The translations under genes were made by a program, and so were the position numbers. The notes beneath the pieces were generated by a model. It saw nothing but the letters and a program-made list of their open reading frames with translations, searched no databases and was not told the DNA's origin. A stretch of DNA of 64,000 nucleotides. Origin: Alectoria sarmentosa. Taxonomy: Eukaryota; Ascomycota; Lecanoromycetes; Lecanorales; Parmeliaceae. The stretch is taken from contig WOGZ01000171.1 in assembly GCA_009733775.1 (NCBI GenBank), forward strand, positions 1 through 64,000, in the 5' to 3' direction. Every line of letters starts with the position of its first letter. The first letter of the stretch is position 1. This document shows, piece after piece, positions 44,374-55,951 of the stretch.

Positions 44374-44682
44374 GGTGGAAATAGAGAGAGTCAGTATCGT
44401 TGGCCATTGATTTGTCGCCAGCTCATGGCTTATCACCTTATAAATTCCTAAGTTCCGAAGGGCTTCCTTGACGTGCCAGTGGTAAATCGATGAATTGAAA
44501 GTCCTGGAGAAATGGAAGGTGGAGGCATGGCCAATAGCACTAAAGTTTGACGTAGGATCGACGGCAAGGATCATTGCTCGCAGCTGCCAACGGTGACATC
44601 CATCTCGATATTCTCTTGCTTCAGAATTTTAAAAATGCACTGGTGACCACGAGTACGCAGCTGAGCAGCAGCGTTAGCATCA
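44374..44682. promoter_or_regulatory. Divergent upstream region
   Basis: 309 bp between the small mitochondrial candidate and the CBS-domain gene. No motif recognised. Confidence 0.3.
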
Positions 44683-45250
44683 ATGGCTCCCATCGTCCAG
44701 ACAGACGGTCTTGCGCCAGCCCAGGCCACGACGACTTCTCCGTGGGCACATAAATATCGTGGGGTCTGTTTACTTTGGCCCTGGAACCCCAGACATTGCT
44801 GCAACTGCGGGATTGACATGCGGCCAGGCTACAGTAGAAGACCTCGATCCACCCCCTGCTCTCTCCTCAAAACCCACAGACTGCATCTCCACCGCTCTGA
44901 TGAACGCCTACGAGCGCGACTACACCCATCTGACAGTCGTCTCGGAAGACACTCGCGCCTTACTAGGCTACCTCAACATCCCTCGTCTGAAACAGCTGTT
45001 GAAGAGTGGCACTGCCAAAGACTCAGACTACGTTGACAAAGCCATGCAGAAGTTCAGACGAAGAGGCAACGTCTACAAGGTCATTACGATGGACACACCG
45101 CTGGAAGAGCTTGAAGCCTTCTTCAACGGAGGGGTCAATGGCAATGGACCGCAGGATTTTGCGGTGGTAACGGATGGTAGTCGAAGGTTTGTGCTTGGTG
45201 TAGCTACAAAGGGGGATTTGGAGGAGTTTGTGAAGAGGAGACCTGCGTGA
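44683..45250 (+). CDS. CBS-domain protein
   Basis: Two exons: 44683-44763 and 44828-45250, giving 167 residues. The intron has a GTCTGT donor and a GGCCAG acceptor. Two CBS motifs, which bind adenosine nucleotides, make one Bateman module: ISTALMNAYERDYTHLTVVSEDTRALLGYLNIPRLKQLL (about 45-85) and VYKVITMDTPLEELEAFF through DFAVVTDGSRRFVLGVATKGDLEEFVK (about 107-163). There is no attached catalytic domain, so a stand-alone regulatory or sensor role is likely; the partner is unknown. The short N-terminus (SPWAHKYRGATVEDLDPPPA) is typical of the fungal orthologs. Confidence 0.85.
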
Positions 45251-45706
45251 CCATCAAGAGGAGTGGCAGGCATGATTCATGAAGTTATGAGAGGCTCGAC
45301 GAGATATATGCATGAGTAGGCGTTTGATACCAGGGTATGGCGTGAGAGAATGGTCTCGTGTCCGAGGCTTTTGGTAGGTATTTCAATTCATTATTATGAT
45401 GCAACTTGCGTAAATCATAAGTTTTGCCCAAAATCGGGGTTTGTCGCAAACTTATGAGTATTGTTTTACTACATACCTCGACGTTTTGACTTTCTGATGT
45501 GAAAAGTGTGCAAGATTGCCAGCTGCCAAAGGGGGACCTACTTAAACAGAATCTCACTTTCCTTCTCTCAACTCACCCAAGAATCCTCAAACTTCCAGCA
45601 TCTTCCACCATTCTTCCCACATCTGTGCAATTTCCATGGGCTACTCCCCGTCATCTCGTCATCTACCGCTTACACAATCCCTATCACCTCTACCACATTT
45701 AGCGGA
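45251..45706. other. Intergenic spacer
   Basis: 456 bp between the CBS and BAH genes on the same strand. No gene seen. Confidence 0.4.
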
Positions 45707-46769
45707 ATGGCCAATTACGAGTCACCAGCTCCATCCCAAGCAGTGTCTTCTTGCGGCGACATGGACTCAGACCCCTCACCTCCTGCAAATGTCAGCGCCA
45801 TACCCTGCCTCTTCACCGTCGAACAATTCCAGCAAGCACCCTCCCAAGAAATCGGCCGCCAACCCACCAACGTCTACCTCGTGCGTCCCACCGCGATCTG
45901 GGACAGTGTCGAACGCATCAAAGAGGTCGTCAGTACGTACACAGAAGCCCCTCCCTTCCCCTCACCCTCCCACCACTAACCTCCCCTCAGTTGAAGACGA
46001 ACACTACCGCATGCACGACATCATCGCCGTCGCCCGGCACGACCTCCCCCAATCCCCCATCTGGAGCGCCCACATCCTCGAGATTCGTGCCCACAAAACC
46101 TCGGGCCAAGTCTTCATCCGCGTCTTCTGGTTCTACGAACCCTCGCGACTTCCCGCTTCGCTCCGCCACCCCTATCACGGCCGTCGCGAACTCATCGCCT
46201 CCAATTCCATGGCTGTCATCAACGCAACAGCCGTCGCCAGCCGGGCGCACGTCTCGCACTGGCACGAAGAGCATGAGCCCGTGCCAGCTGCGGGTCTTTT
46301 TTGGAGACAGACGTATGATGAGCAGGCGCAGCGATTGGGTGTAGGTGCTAAATGCCCTCCCGCCCATGAGATCTCGTTACCGATAAGGCTGATTCGCCAA
46401 AAAAAGCCGTTATACGACCCCTGCCCTTACCCCTGCATCATGCATCAGAACCCAGATGAAGCACTGATCAGCTGCCCCTTACCCGGTTGCGACGCGCGCA
46501 TGCATAAGTCGTGCATCCTTGACGCCACTCTCTCCCGGCTGCAGGCGGAAGCAGAAGCGCAAGCAGAACCCGAAGCGCTCTTGAGCAAGAACGGTAAGAA
46601 GAAAGTGAAGAAAGTGAAGAAGCTTCCGTCTTTGGAGGCGGAATGGATGGATGAACGCTCCGAGGGTTATGGTGCTCTCATTACTGAAGGGCCGGTAGGG
46701 CAAGGTGGGCATTTCTGGGTAGAGGATGTGCATTGTCTGGGGTGCGGGGGCATGATGAGACGAGGGTGA
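45707..46769 (+). CDS. BAH-domain protein with Cys-rich C-terminus
   Basis: Two exons: 45707-45932 and 45991-46769, giving 334 residues. The intron has a clear CTAAC branch site. BAH domains bind nucleosomes or modified histone tails in chromatin regulators. The domain starts near residue 76 (EDEHYRMHDIIAVARHD) and includes WSAHILEIRAHKTSGQVFIRVFWFYEPSRLP, HGRRELIASNSMAVINATAVASRAHVSHW. After it a Cys/His cluster (CPYPCIMHQNPDEALISCPLPGCDARMHKSC, about 227-260) looks like a PHD-type zinc finger, with a last CLGCGG near the end. A Lys-rich linker (KNGKKKVKKVKKL) interrupts the cluster. The combination of BAH with a C-terminal zinc-binding region is common in fungal chromatin proteins of unknown function. 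Confidence 0.85.
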
Positions 46770-47157
46770 AGACGCGTGCGGTTGTTAGGTAGTGGTCAGG
46801 GGTGTGAGACTCGACTTGTGCTGAAGGAGTTTCAGATACCATTGAGTCAGCAATAGGGGTATCTTAGGTCTCTCTTCACAAAATGGCTTAGTGAAGACTC
46901 AAGCTGAGCGAGAGAGAGCTGAAACGTCTGGCTTTCTACCCAAGTCCCAAGCGAATGGCCGTTCTCTCGGCCAGGTATCACTAGGAAATGATTTCTTTTT
47001 ACATATGAATACAAATCTACCATACAACTCATCACTCAGCAATGCCAGGATTACACACCCTCTATAGGTAACATCACCCAATACAACAAAAACAATGCGT
47101 CGCTCAAACCGCTCGAATGCCCGTCATGCTCGTACAGTCCCCACCTAGTAGTATCAA
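46770..47157. other. Convergent spacer
   Basis: 3' flanks of the BAH and epimerase-like genes. No gene seen. Confidence 0.4.
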
Positions 47158-48436
47158 TCAAGGCCACCACCTAACCCTCTCGTAACTTGCTATGATCTCT
47201 CTCAACCTCTCCTCTGTCAATCCCTCCCTCTCAACTATCCATCCCAGTACCTCCTTTACCTTTTTAGGGTTCAAGCATAGGTTGCTGTCTTTCAATAACT
47301 CCTTCTCCATGAACGGACTCAGCGGACTCCCTTGGCCGTGATCTACGCCTGCCCTTTTCATCATCTCGGCCCATGGCTGCAGAACATCGTCATTCACATC
47401 ATCAACGACGCTGTCAATATTCAATCTTGCGAAGGAAGATATAAAAGAGCCTTGAAAGCCAGTCCTGATGTTGAAAATTTTGGAGACGATGGTTGCGAGC
47501 GTTTCCTGCTTAGTGTCCCCGTCGTCCACAATGTTGAAGGCGCGATCCGCCATGCTGCTCTGCTCTGTTGGAGGGTTTCGCGAGCACCAATCCGCAGCTT
47601 TCCAGGCCGCAGAACAGACATCGAGAACGTGCACGGTATTGATTCGCAATTCCTTGGACCACAGCCACTTCAGTTCTTTGTTGAGCTCCTGGTATACCCG
47701 TGCTAAACATAGCCCGCGAGCAAGGAAACCAACGTCGTATTCACCGTAGACGTGAGCTAGGCGCAGGCAGACGTACTTCAGGCCTTGCTCCCTGGCAAGC
47801 TTCTCCAATGCCTCCTCTGCTTGCAGTTTTGCTTTGGCGATCTTGAGCCAAGGTTTCAGTTGTGCGGTCTCAGTGCAGCCACCGGACGATATTGTGGAGG
47901 AGCTCGGCGACTTGTAGACTATGCCAGTACTGAACTCGACGAAATTCGGCGAAGGCCTTATCTTCGCAATGTATGTAGCAAGATTGGTAGTAAGAGCTGT
48001 AGCGCGCAGAGCGTAGATTGAGGGCTCTTGTGAATAGCGTGTCTCCCCTCCGCAGTTAAAGACATAGGAGAAGTGGCGACCTGAGGCAAGCGTGAACATT
48101 CGGTCGAGAGAAGTTTCTTTACTAGCATCCGCCTGCATGAATTTGTCTTCCGAACATGCCTCTGCCAACTCTGAGGGCAGGCGGGCCAGTTGGGGTAGGA
48201 CTTTGTCGACAAGGCGGACCTCGGAAGCTAGTTTGTTGCGGTGGATGTAGAGGGCTAGGAAGCGGCCGATATAGCCTACAACTCGGTGAGATTAGCAAAA
48301 GGTCGACCTCATTGTAGAGTCTAGGGAAGAGGGAGAAGATACCTAGACCTCCTACGATCAAGACCGCCGGCTTGTCTTCGCTCGGGTCAGCTATAATGGA
48401 GCCTGGTAGGGTATTGGCTGTGCTCAAGTCTGCCAT
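47158..48436 (-). CDS. NAD-dependent epimerase/dehydratase-like (extended SDR) protein
   Basis: Two exons: 48343-48436 and 47158-48275, giving 403 residues. The Rossmann nucleotide motif GGLGYIG spans the intron (about 29-35). DKVLPQLARLPSELAEA and VFNCGGETRYSQEPSIY follow, with FVEFSTGIVYKSPSS in the region that normally precedes the active site. At the expected YxxxK catalytic site the sequence is LKPWLKIAKAKLQAEEAL, so the Tyr is not evident while a Lys remains. Later segments CLRLAHVYGEYDVGFLARG, INTVHVLDVCSAAWKAADW and AFNIVDDGDTKQETL are typical of this fold. It is related to fungal sterol-dehydrogenase-like SDRs of unknown substrate, and may be catalytically altered. Confidence 0.85.
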
Positions 48437-49748
48437 GGTTGGTCTTGAGGTCCCAACAAGTGTGATTGATCGATACCTGCAGACGCAAGCTATGAGAATG
48501 TAGCTGAAGGGGTCAAGCTATGATTGAGTACGTGGAATGAGATATGGCAAGTGAATGGCTCATGTACAAGGAGGAGCACTAGTTGCTTGAAGAATGTGTC
48601 CCAGGAAGAGGGAAAGAGGGCTGCAGCTTTATATCAAGCACGAGGAAAATGCAGGAGCTCTGAGCTGAGATGATGTGAATGGAAAGGCAGGAGTCCGCAG
48701 AGATTGATTGGGCATCAATGGTGTCAGGCAAGCCCCTAAGAAGCTGACAGTGCAGCGAGTAAATTGGGCAGTGGGCTCCGGCAAGGGCGAGACATTATTG
48801 ATCGTGCAATTATCCTTCATGTAACCTCGTCCAGTTCAAAAAGTGTCTGCACCTAGAGAAATAAATGGAGACGTGGATGTTGCAGTGTAACAGTGTTACA
48901 GTGTTGGGTCGTGTGACTGCCAACCAGCTGCCAAGAGTGTTTCAGGTACTGTCGACGACCTGCAATGAACCTGAAAAGAAAAGAAAGATGAATGATACGT
49001 ATGAACAAGATATCAAGAAGGTGAGAGATGGAAGATGGAAGATGGGGGCCTCGGGAAATGAGGGATGGTGGGATATTTCAGTTGCAAACAGCAAAAGATA
49101 TGGCATCATTGTGCATAGGCAGACCCGCCCCCACACCAGGGAACCAGATGGTCTGAGGGTTAGTACATAGATATTAGATGGGTGTGTTTGGCATACGGTT
49201 GCCTCGTGGCATGATCTTCCGCGTAAAGATGAAACAAACAAAACATACATTCTTTGACGGGATCATTCATCTCCAGGCATGTTGCATGCTGCAAGTATCT
49301 CGTCTGACGAACACGAACACGGACACGAACACGGTCGAGCTGAACGACCAGTCGTTCATTCTTGTGGACAGGAGAGAGCACAGCAGTATTTCCCAGCAAC
49401 AATCTCTGGTTCCTCTCTCTTCTACTGATTGAAGGATCAAACGCAATGCCTTTTCTATGTACAAAAGATGACTCTGCAGTTGAAAGACAAACGTTTTAGC
49501 AGATGCAAGGGCTATCCATGCATGCACAACTCCTGCGAGTCATTCCATGCGAACCACATGCCATGCAATCCTTGCCAATCTGCTTTCCAAGCCAGCCTCC
49601 CCTCATTGACCGCCATCATCCCATGCCAGCTTCTGAAAGGACACGGAGCTCACGTAATCGATGTCAAGCCATGCAATACTGCTGCCGTTGCAATCCTCAG
49701 CTCCGCAAGCTCCGTCTCTTGAAACGTTGCCACCCGCAAACCTGCTTT
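48437..49748. other. Intergenic, one short microsatellite
   Basis: 1.3 kb between the start of the epimerase-like gene and the end of TOP1. A short imperfect tandem run of GAACAC/GGACAC hexamers is at 49308-49334. Open frames here are short and without domains. Confidence 0.45.
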
Positions 49749-52700
49749 TCAGAATTCCCAATCTTCGTCCACCGACTTGATTGCCCAATCAAACTTCTCC
49801 CGCAGCGTCTTGGAGAAGAACTTTTCGATGGGCACGTCAAATTTCTTGGAGAAGACCACAGTAAGACGCGGATCGATGTAATTCTACGAGCATCTGTAAG
49901 CGCTACCCGAAACATAAATTTGAGGAAGCACTCACAATCTTAGAGGTGCCGAGGGCAACCTCTTTGTTGTTTTCCTTGTCCTTGGCCTGGAAGAGCATAT
50001 TGTTGATGCGTTGGTCAAGCTTTGCCAAATTACCCTCGCACTTCTCGACCGTGGGTCCCTTGCCTTCAGCCTCCACTTTGCCAGTCTTATTCTCCTTCTT
50101 GAACTTCTTAGCCAATTCGTCAGCATCTTCAAGTCGTTCTTCGAGTTCCTTATGTTTCATCTCCTTTCCGCCGTCAACTTTCAGCTTCTCGTTCTCCTTA
50201 TTGAACTTCTTCTCAGTCTTTTGGCGCTCTTCTTCAACAAGGAAGTTTTGGTGCTCGTGTATCCAGATCTCCTCCAACTCCTCGTCGAGCTGGAAGTATC
50301 CATCTCCTTCTTCTTTTTCCTTCTTTTTCTTGATTTTTGGATCGATGTTAAGCATCATCTGCTTCACACGCCACTTCTGATACTTGAGGCCTTTGATACG
50401 GTCGCCAAGCTTCTCCATCTGCGACTCATGTCCTGCAGCAACGGTACGCTTGTGATTGCAAAGGATAGCTACCTTACGATTCGCCTCGTTGTAATCGACA
50501 ATCTTCGCTGCAATGCTGCCAGTCGACTTCATGCTTTGAAGCAACTTTGACATGGTGAAGGACGCATTGTAAGTACGGAACACTTTGGCGGTCAATCCAG
50601 ACATGTAATTGGAGAGATGCTTGTTAAGTGCACTGGTCTGTAATCATTAGCACAGGAACAAGTAAAGCGATGATTATTACGGACCGTGAGGCGATCGAAA
50701 ATCTCGTCACCGTCCGACTTGGGAGGACTCTTGAAGATTTTTAGATTCTTGAAGACTTGGGTGTCAACTTCTACCTCATCGTAGAAGCGAATGCTGTCTT
50801 TACCGAGAAAGTCAAAGATGACCTTATTCGGAGGCTTGAGAGTGACGTGTTCGAATTTTAGCGAACAGCAACCGACCGTATCTGCCTCGTCCTCGCCTTT
50901 CTCATTACCAGCACGCAGTGCGAATTGGTCAATAAGATATACTGCTGTTGCTCGTTGACGATTCGCCATGACTTTGTCTTTCAACTCGGCATTGTAGTCT
51001 TGGCGTATATGATCAATATGTTTCTGAACAGTCAGCTCTACGCTCACAATCATCGTCAATCAATCACATACCTTAAGCTCTCGTGCCTTCTCAAATTTCT
51101 TAAAGTCGCTTTGACCCTTGACATCAGAGTTGGCAGCAAGCATGACATACTTGTAGGCAGCATTGATATTCTCCTGCCACATCGCTAGCCAGGTGCCTTC
51201 TTGATCGTGCTTGATCTCCTTCCAACGGTGGCCTTCGGGTGGCGGTGGCACTGTAGCTTCTTTGCCGATGTTGATGGTGATTTGTTCGGGATCCACCCTC
51301 TTCTTGACTCTGCCAGTCTTTGGGTGGTCGCCGCGACCCCGGAAGAGACCCGGAGGCTCCACACGAAAGTTCCCAACTTTTTGCTTGCGATTGTCCCACA
51401 TACAGTACATGTAGGTCGCCTCGGCAGAATCTTTATCCGCCTTAAGCTGTTTCTTTTCGGACGCTGGAAGGGCTTTTTTCTCCGTGCGCTGTGCGTCGTA
51501 GTAGTTGAAGATAGGTCGGAAATCGCACTTGCTGAACTCCTTGATGTTGACTTTGTTGCCGTTTCTATCGGTAGCTCCGCCAGTCTCCTTGAGCATCTTC
51601 GTGAAGTCGTCGAAGAAGTTCTTCTGAAAGGTCGGATTCTCGACATTGTGAGTGGAGTTCAACATAGCTCCGAAAAATCCAGCGATCTCCTCAGCGTCCC
51701 GTGCCATCCTCACTGGGTTTCCATCATACAACAGTTGAACGTTTTTCGGTAAAGGCTCATATTCCGGAGGGAAGACTACACCCGCATGCTCCAGTGTAGT
51801 CCATTTCTTCGTGCCGTCGCCTTTGGTAGGGTCCTCCCACCAGCGGTATTCCTCCTCTTCGGCCTCAGCTTCCTCATCTTGTTTCGTCTCCTCCTTTTTC
51901 AACGCTCTGCCCTTCTTCTTTGGGGTTGACACTTCATCCCTTGAGTCAGCTTTCTTTTTGGCCGGCGCTTTCTTGGCAAGAGGCACATCGTCATCTGACT
52001 CTTTCTTGAAATCATTGGTTTGGCTTTTGCGCTTCTTCGGTGGAGCTGAAGTGCCGTTTGTTTGCTTCTTCGGATGTTCTTTTTCGTCCTTCCGAATTGC
52101 CTTGGCCTCTTTTGCAGCACTTTTCTGAATATCGGCTTTCTCTTTGGCAAGCTTTTCGCCCAGAGGTGCATCTGAATCTTCAGATTCGCCGATGGCTGTC
52201 TCAGAAGCTTTGACAGGCTTTCGCACCAGTTTTGGCGACTTGGCTTTGGACTTTTTGGACACGAGCGGGGCGTCATCAGAGTCTGAGTCCACGTCGACCT
52301 TGTTTTTGCCTTTGGACACACGACGCCGCTTGCTCTATGGCGAGTCAGCAACGTCAATTCCATACCTCACATTCGTACTCGCCAACAACGCACCAGGGGT
52401 TTTCCTTCCTCGTGATCTTCCTCACTTGCTTCCTTGTATATCTTCCCGTTCCCCAAACCGCTGCGGACTTTTCGCTTTCCCTTTGCATTGCCGTTGACCA
52501 CCGCTTCATCAATGTCCATCTCATCTACTGGGCCATTTCGGATGGAGATGCCGGGTGCCCCGTGTGCGGCTGGAGGATTTGCTTTGTCCATTGTCTTGTC
52601 GACGCTCTCGGAAATGATGCCTTTGGACTTGGGAGGATGCCCTGATGTAAATACTGTTAGAGACAAGGAATTTTCTAAACGGTCAAGTGAGGTATAGAAG

Positions 52701-52858
52701 TGAGGCAATCAAACGTAGTGTAGGCGGCTTGCGCCATTAACGCCCCAGCCAAGTCCAAAGTCTAACAAATCATAGCAGCGAGGGAGTTACGTACCATTTG
52801 TGACGCCATTCGCTTTATGAGCTTTGGCCAGAGGCCTGTCATCTTCTGAGGAACTCAT
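49749..52858 (-). CDS. TOP1: DNA topoisomerase I
   Basis: Six exons: 52795-52858, 52394-52641, 51072-52334, 50685-51023, 49936-50637 and 49749-49883, giving 916 residues. Type IB topoisomerase relaxes supercoils in nuclear DNA through a covalent 3'-phosphotyrosine. The N-terminus is long, charged and lysine/acid-rich (about 1-270), with nuclear localisation signals such as [12 protein letters not shown]. The core begins with [74 protein letters not shown] and [16 protein letters not shown] are present, as is [12 protein letters not shown] Lys/Glu-rich coiled-coil linker follows, and the active-site Tyr is in [14 protein letters not shown] (Tyr874). The last intron splits this motif between Ile and Asn. 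Introns are GT-AG and the phases close. Confidence 0.96.
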
Positions 52859-53332
52859 TGTGGCGAGATGAGGTAGGATGTAGGAAGTACGAAGTTGCCA
52901 GCACTGAAGGAGTCGGGTTTGAATACTCCCGCTGGATGACAGCTAGCCGACGCGACTATGAAGAAACAAAACGCTTATAAATTGGGCTTGTAAAGTAGAT
53001 TGTGTCGCCTGAACTGGGGTGTAGGAAAGGCTATGTGTTCATTTTTCAAAGGAATGTAGTGAAGACGTGGAGAAAAAGGCAAAAAGTAAAGGGTCCAAAA
53101 GTGAATGAATGGAAATGTAGGACTGAGGACTGAGGGCGCATCGCCCGCAAAGTTGCGGGAAAATAGCACTAGTCTGATCCTAGACTAGCTCGCTTTCCAG
53201 AACATCAGTCGTTCTCACACTTCGCGAGCCTGGTTCTTCAGTGTTAGTAATAGTCCATTGAAAATCACTTTCTGTACCTCGCCCGGGGGTCAATTGCGTT
53301 TCCTCACAGTGTTTGAAGGTCCTTATTTCACG
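52859..53332. promoter_or_regulatory. Shared divergent promoter region, TOP1/ATP3
   Basis: 474 bp separate the two outward start codons. No strong TATA box. Short frames only. Confidence 0.45.
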
Positions 53333-54517
53333 ATGCTCTCGCGAGCAGTCAGGCCAGCTTTCAATGCTGCAGCCATAGTATCCGTCCGGTAAGCTCTTTG
53401 CTAAAGCAATCAACCTGCCACCTTATCCGAGGCAATCTCTAGAATGCTGGAGGCAGACAAAAAACACTTCGCAAACAGAATCAGCTGATATCTCAATCTT
53501 CAGGCCCATCGCCGCAAATGCCGCTGGCTATGCCACCCTCCGCGAAATCGAAGGCCGCCTCAAATCCATCCGCAACATCGAGAAAATCACCAAAACCATG
53601 AAAATCGTCGCCTCCACCAAACTTAACCGAGCCCAACGCGCAATGGTGGAATCTCGAAGCTACGGAGAGACTTCCAACACCGTCTTCGAAAAAGCAGAGA
53701 CCAAGCCTATCGAGTCTGAAGATAAGAAGACCCTCATCATTGTGTGCTCGTCGGACAAGGGTCTTTGCGGCGGTATTCACTCTGGCTTGTCAAGAGCGAC
53801 TAGGAGGATGCTGGAGAAAAAGCCGAACTCGGATCTTGTGGTGTTGGGGGAGAAGTCGAAAGCACAGCTGGGGAGGTCGAATGGAAAGAATATCCAGCTA
53901 AGCTTTGCAGGGGTGGGGAAGGATGTGCCGACTTTTGCGGATGCACAAGCCATTGCGGATCAGATCTCGCTGTTGCCGACGGATTATGCTGATATACAAA
54001 TCTTGTACAACAAGTTCATCAATGCGACCAGCTATGAGGCTACGCCAATCGAGGCGTTTTCTGAGGAGGCTATCCGCGAGTCACGTAATATGCCCCCTTC
54101 GATGCTCCCCGAAGTACTTTTACTGACTAAGCGTTTAGCAAACTTCGCTGCTTTCGAGATTGATGACGAAGTGCTCGCAAATCTCCGCGAATACGCCCTC
54201 GCCAACTCCCTCTTCTGGGTAAGCCGCCTGCCATCCTAGGTCATCTCCCTATCTTTGTACTTACTATCGGCCAGGCTCTCGCAGAAGGCCACGCTTGCGA
54301 ACAGTCCGCACGACGCAATGCTATGGACGTAAGTAACCCAAGCTATCTTACCACCCAAGAGCTACAGCCATCTAACACAATCATTTCGCAGAACGCCTCG
54401 AAGAACGCAGGAGATATGATCAACAGGTTCCAAATCCTCTACAACCGTACCCGTCAAGCTGTTATTACTGGAGAATTGGTCGAGATTATCACTGGTGCCT
54501 CCGCTTCGGAAGGCTGA
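53333..54517 (+). CDS. ATP3: Mitochondrial ATP synthase subunit gamma
   Basis: Four exons: 53333-53388, 53504-54218, 54275-54328 and 54392-54517, giving 316 residues. The gamma subunit is the rotating central stalk of F1-ATPase in the mitochondrial matrix. The first exon codes for a presequence ([20 protein letters not shown]). The mature protein begins near [32 protein letters not shown], one of the most conserved parts. [17 protein letters not shown] lies in the middle, and the C-terminal helix [51 protein letters not shown] is complete. Length and all motifs are normal. It is divergent from TOP1. Confidence 0.97.
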
Positions 54518-55045
54518 GTGGTGTCATGTATAGTAGATGTTAGATACTTGAGCGACATTACTTTATGGCGTGTCTTCAACACTGTGAGCATAACCTGTTG
54601 CAGTATTTTAGATCGTGTCACTATTTCAGAAATTGCGTTGACATCCATGTTTCTGCTACATGCCAAACCACGTGAATAATCTCATGTCTGAAGGTCTGTC
54701 CTATCTGCTTATCGACATGCTGTGAGGGAACCATACCACTGATGAAACACATCCGAAGACTATTATTCATGCCCAAGCGGTATCTCTGTCCGATATCATA
54801 CCTAAACCGTTGCTCTGCGTCTGAATACATACCCTAAAAAGTCTCTTTGTCCTGGAACGTGCACGGCCCAACGACTGTTTTTCTTGGCCAACATCCATGT
54901 TCCAATACACTGTTCACATGGCCACTGTCCAGAAAGATATCCTCATAGACCAATGCTGCTTCCAATACTGCTTCCAACATACTGGTAAGTCGTCCAGGGA
55001 TTCTGCCGTTGGTTGGGGAAATCTTCAACCCATTCGGCTATGCGG
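54518..55045. other. Convergent spacer
   Basis: 3' flanks of ATP3 and the F-box-like gene. No gene seen. Confidence 0.4.
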
Positions 55046-55951
55046 TTAATGAAATAACATTCGCACATGCTCCTCCAAGCACCAAGCGAATACCTCATGC
55101 CTAAACCCAACCAAACGGAACTCTTTCAGCCCTTTGAACCCAGTCACCAGATCTCGGAGCATCTTCATCTCGGCCTTGAGCATCACATCCGCTACCGGGC
55201 CTTCTCTCTTCACTCGACTGCCTACTCTGTCGGTGGCTGGTGCACTTTGACGGGCTGTTCTGTCTTTGCCTGGTGAGGCTTGACCATACGTGATCATTAG
55301 ATTCAGATTTGCGTCCTTCTCAATCGATGCTGTCTGCTTTTTCTCCACCATCTTTTCCTTCTCGACAATAAAAATCTCAAGCTTCTGCAAGCCCTTCAAT
55401 TCCCCCAGCGCACGAGCCACGAGTGGAAACTTAAACCACAGCTGATCAGCCCAGTCAATCTCAAGCTTGACGTTCGTGATCATCTGCCTCTTGCTCCCAG
55501 GCAAAGATAGAAGAATCTTGTCGAAGTCGAAGGAGGTGGATGGCGAAGAAGTTGTGAGCGTGTTCTCGCCGTACAAGATACGGACGCCGATGTTGTGGAA
55601 GACTTTGCAAACCTGAACGACGTTCGGCTGAACGTAAGTGTGGTATCCTTGTAGTATGTTGATGGAGCCGTGCGGGAGGATCAAAGGATTAGGTGAGGTC
55701 AGGAGGTTGCGGAGAATTTTCTTGATGATGTCAAGTCCAAGAGTGAGAATCGTCGAGTTGAAGGTGTTTAGTGGGACCGCGTTGGCTAGGACAAGGCGAG
55801 TGGGTGTGGTCCCGGTGCAGCTCTTGAGAAACGCGCTGAAGAGCTGGCTGTTCTCTTCCTCAGATGAGATGTTTCGTTCGATCTGTTTTTCAACAGTGCG
55901 AGGGTGGACCTGAGGGGTGACCACTACCATCAACGGCGTGACCATCGCCAT
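55046..55951 (-). CDS. F-box-like fungal protein of unknown function
   Basis: An intronless frame of 301 residues. The first half resembles a degenerate F-box or DUF7730-like fungal protein: DIIKKILRNLLTSPNPLILPHGSI near 75-97, then VVQVCKVFHNIGVRILYGENTLTTSS near 112-137, the segment that in such proteins follows the box (VCKxxxxxxxxILYGxNxF). KLEIDWADQLWFKFPLVARALGELKGLQKLEIFIV may begin a repeat-like region. The last part (LVTGFKGLKEFRLVGF) is similar. Function cannot be assigned; substrate recruitment to an SCF ligase is possible only if the F-box is real. Confidence 0.65.
   Translation of the reverse strand: MAMVTPLMVVVTPQVHPRTVEKQIERNISSEEENSQLFSAFLKSCTGTTPTRLVLANAVPLNTFNSTILTLGLDIIKKILRNLLTSPNPLILPHGSINILQGYHTYVQPNVVQVCKVFHNIGVRILYGENTLTTSSPSTSFDFDKILLSLPGSKRQMITNVKLEIDWADQLWFKFPLVARALGELKGLQKLEIFIVEKEKMVEKKQTASIEKDANLNLMITYGQASPGKDRTARQSAPATDRVGSRVKREGPVADVMLKAEMKMLRDLVTGFKGLKEFRLVGFRHEVFAWCLEEHVRMLFH

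Noticed and set aside
49308..49334. GAACAC/GGACAC hexamer run as a CRISPR or telomere-like repeat
   Set aside because: Only about four imperfect units without spacers; a short microsatellite.
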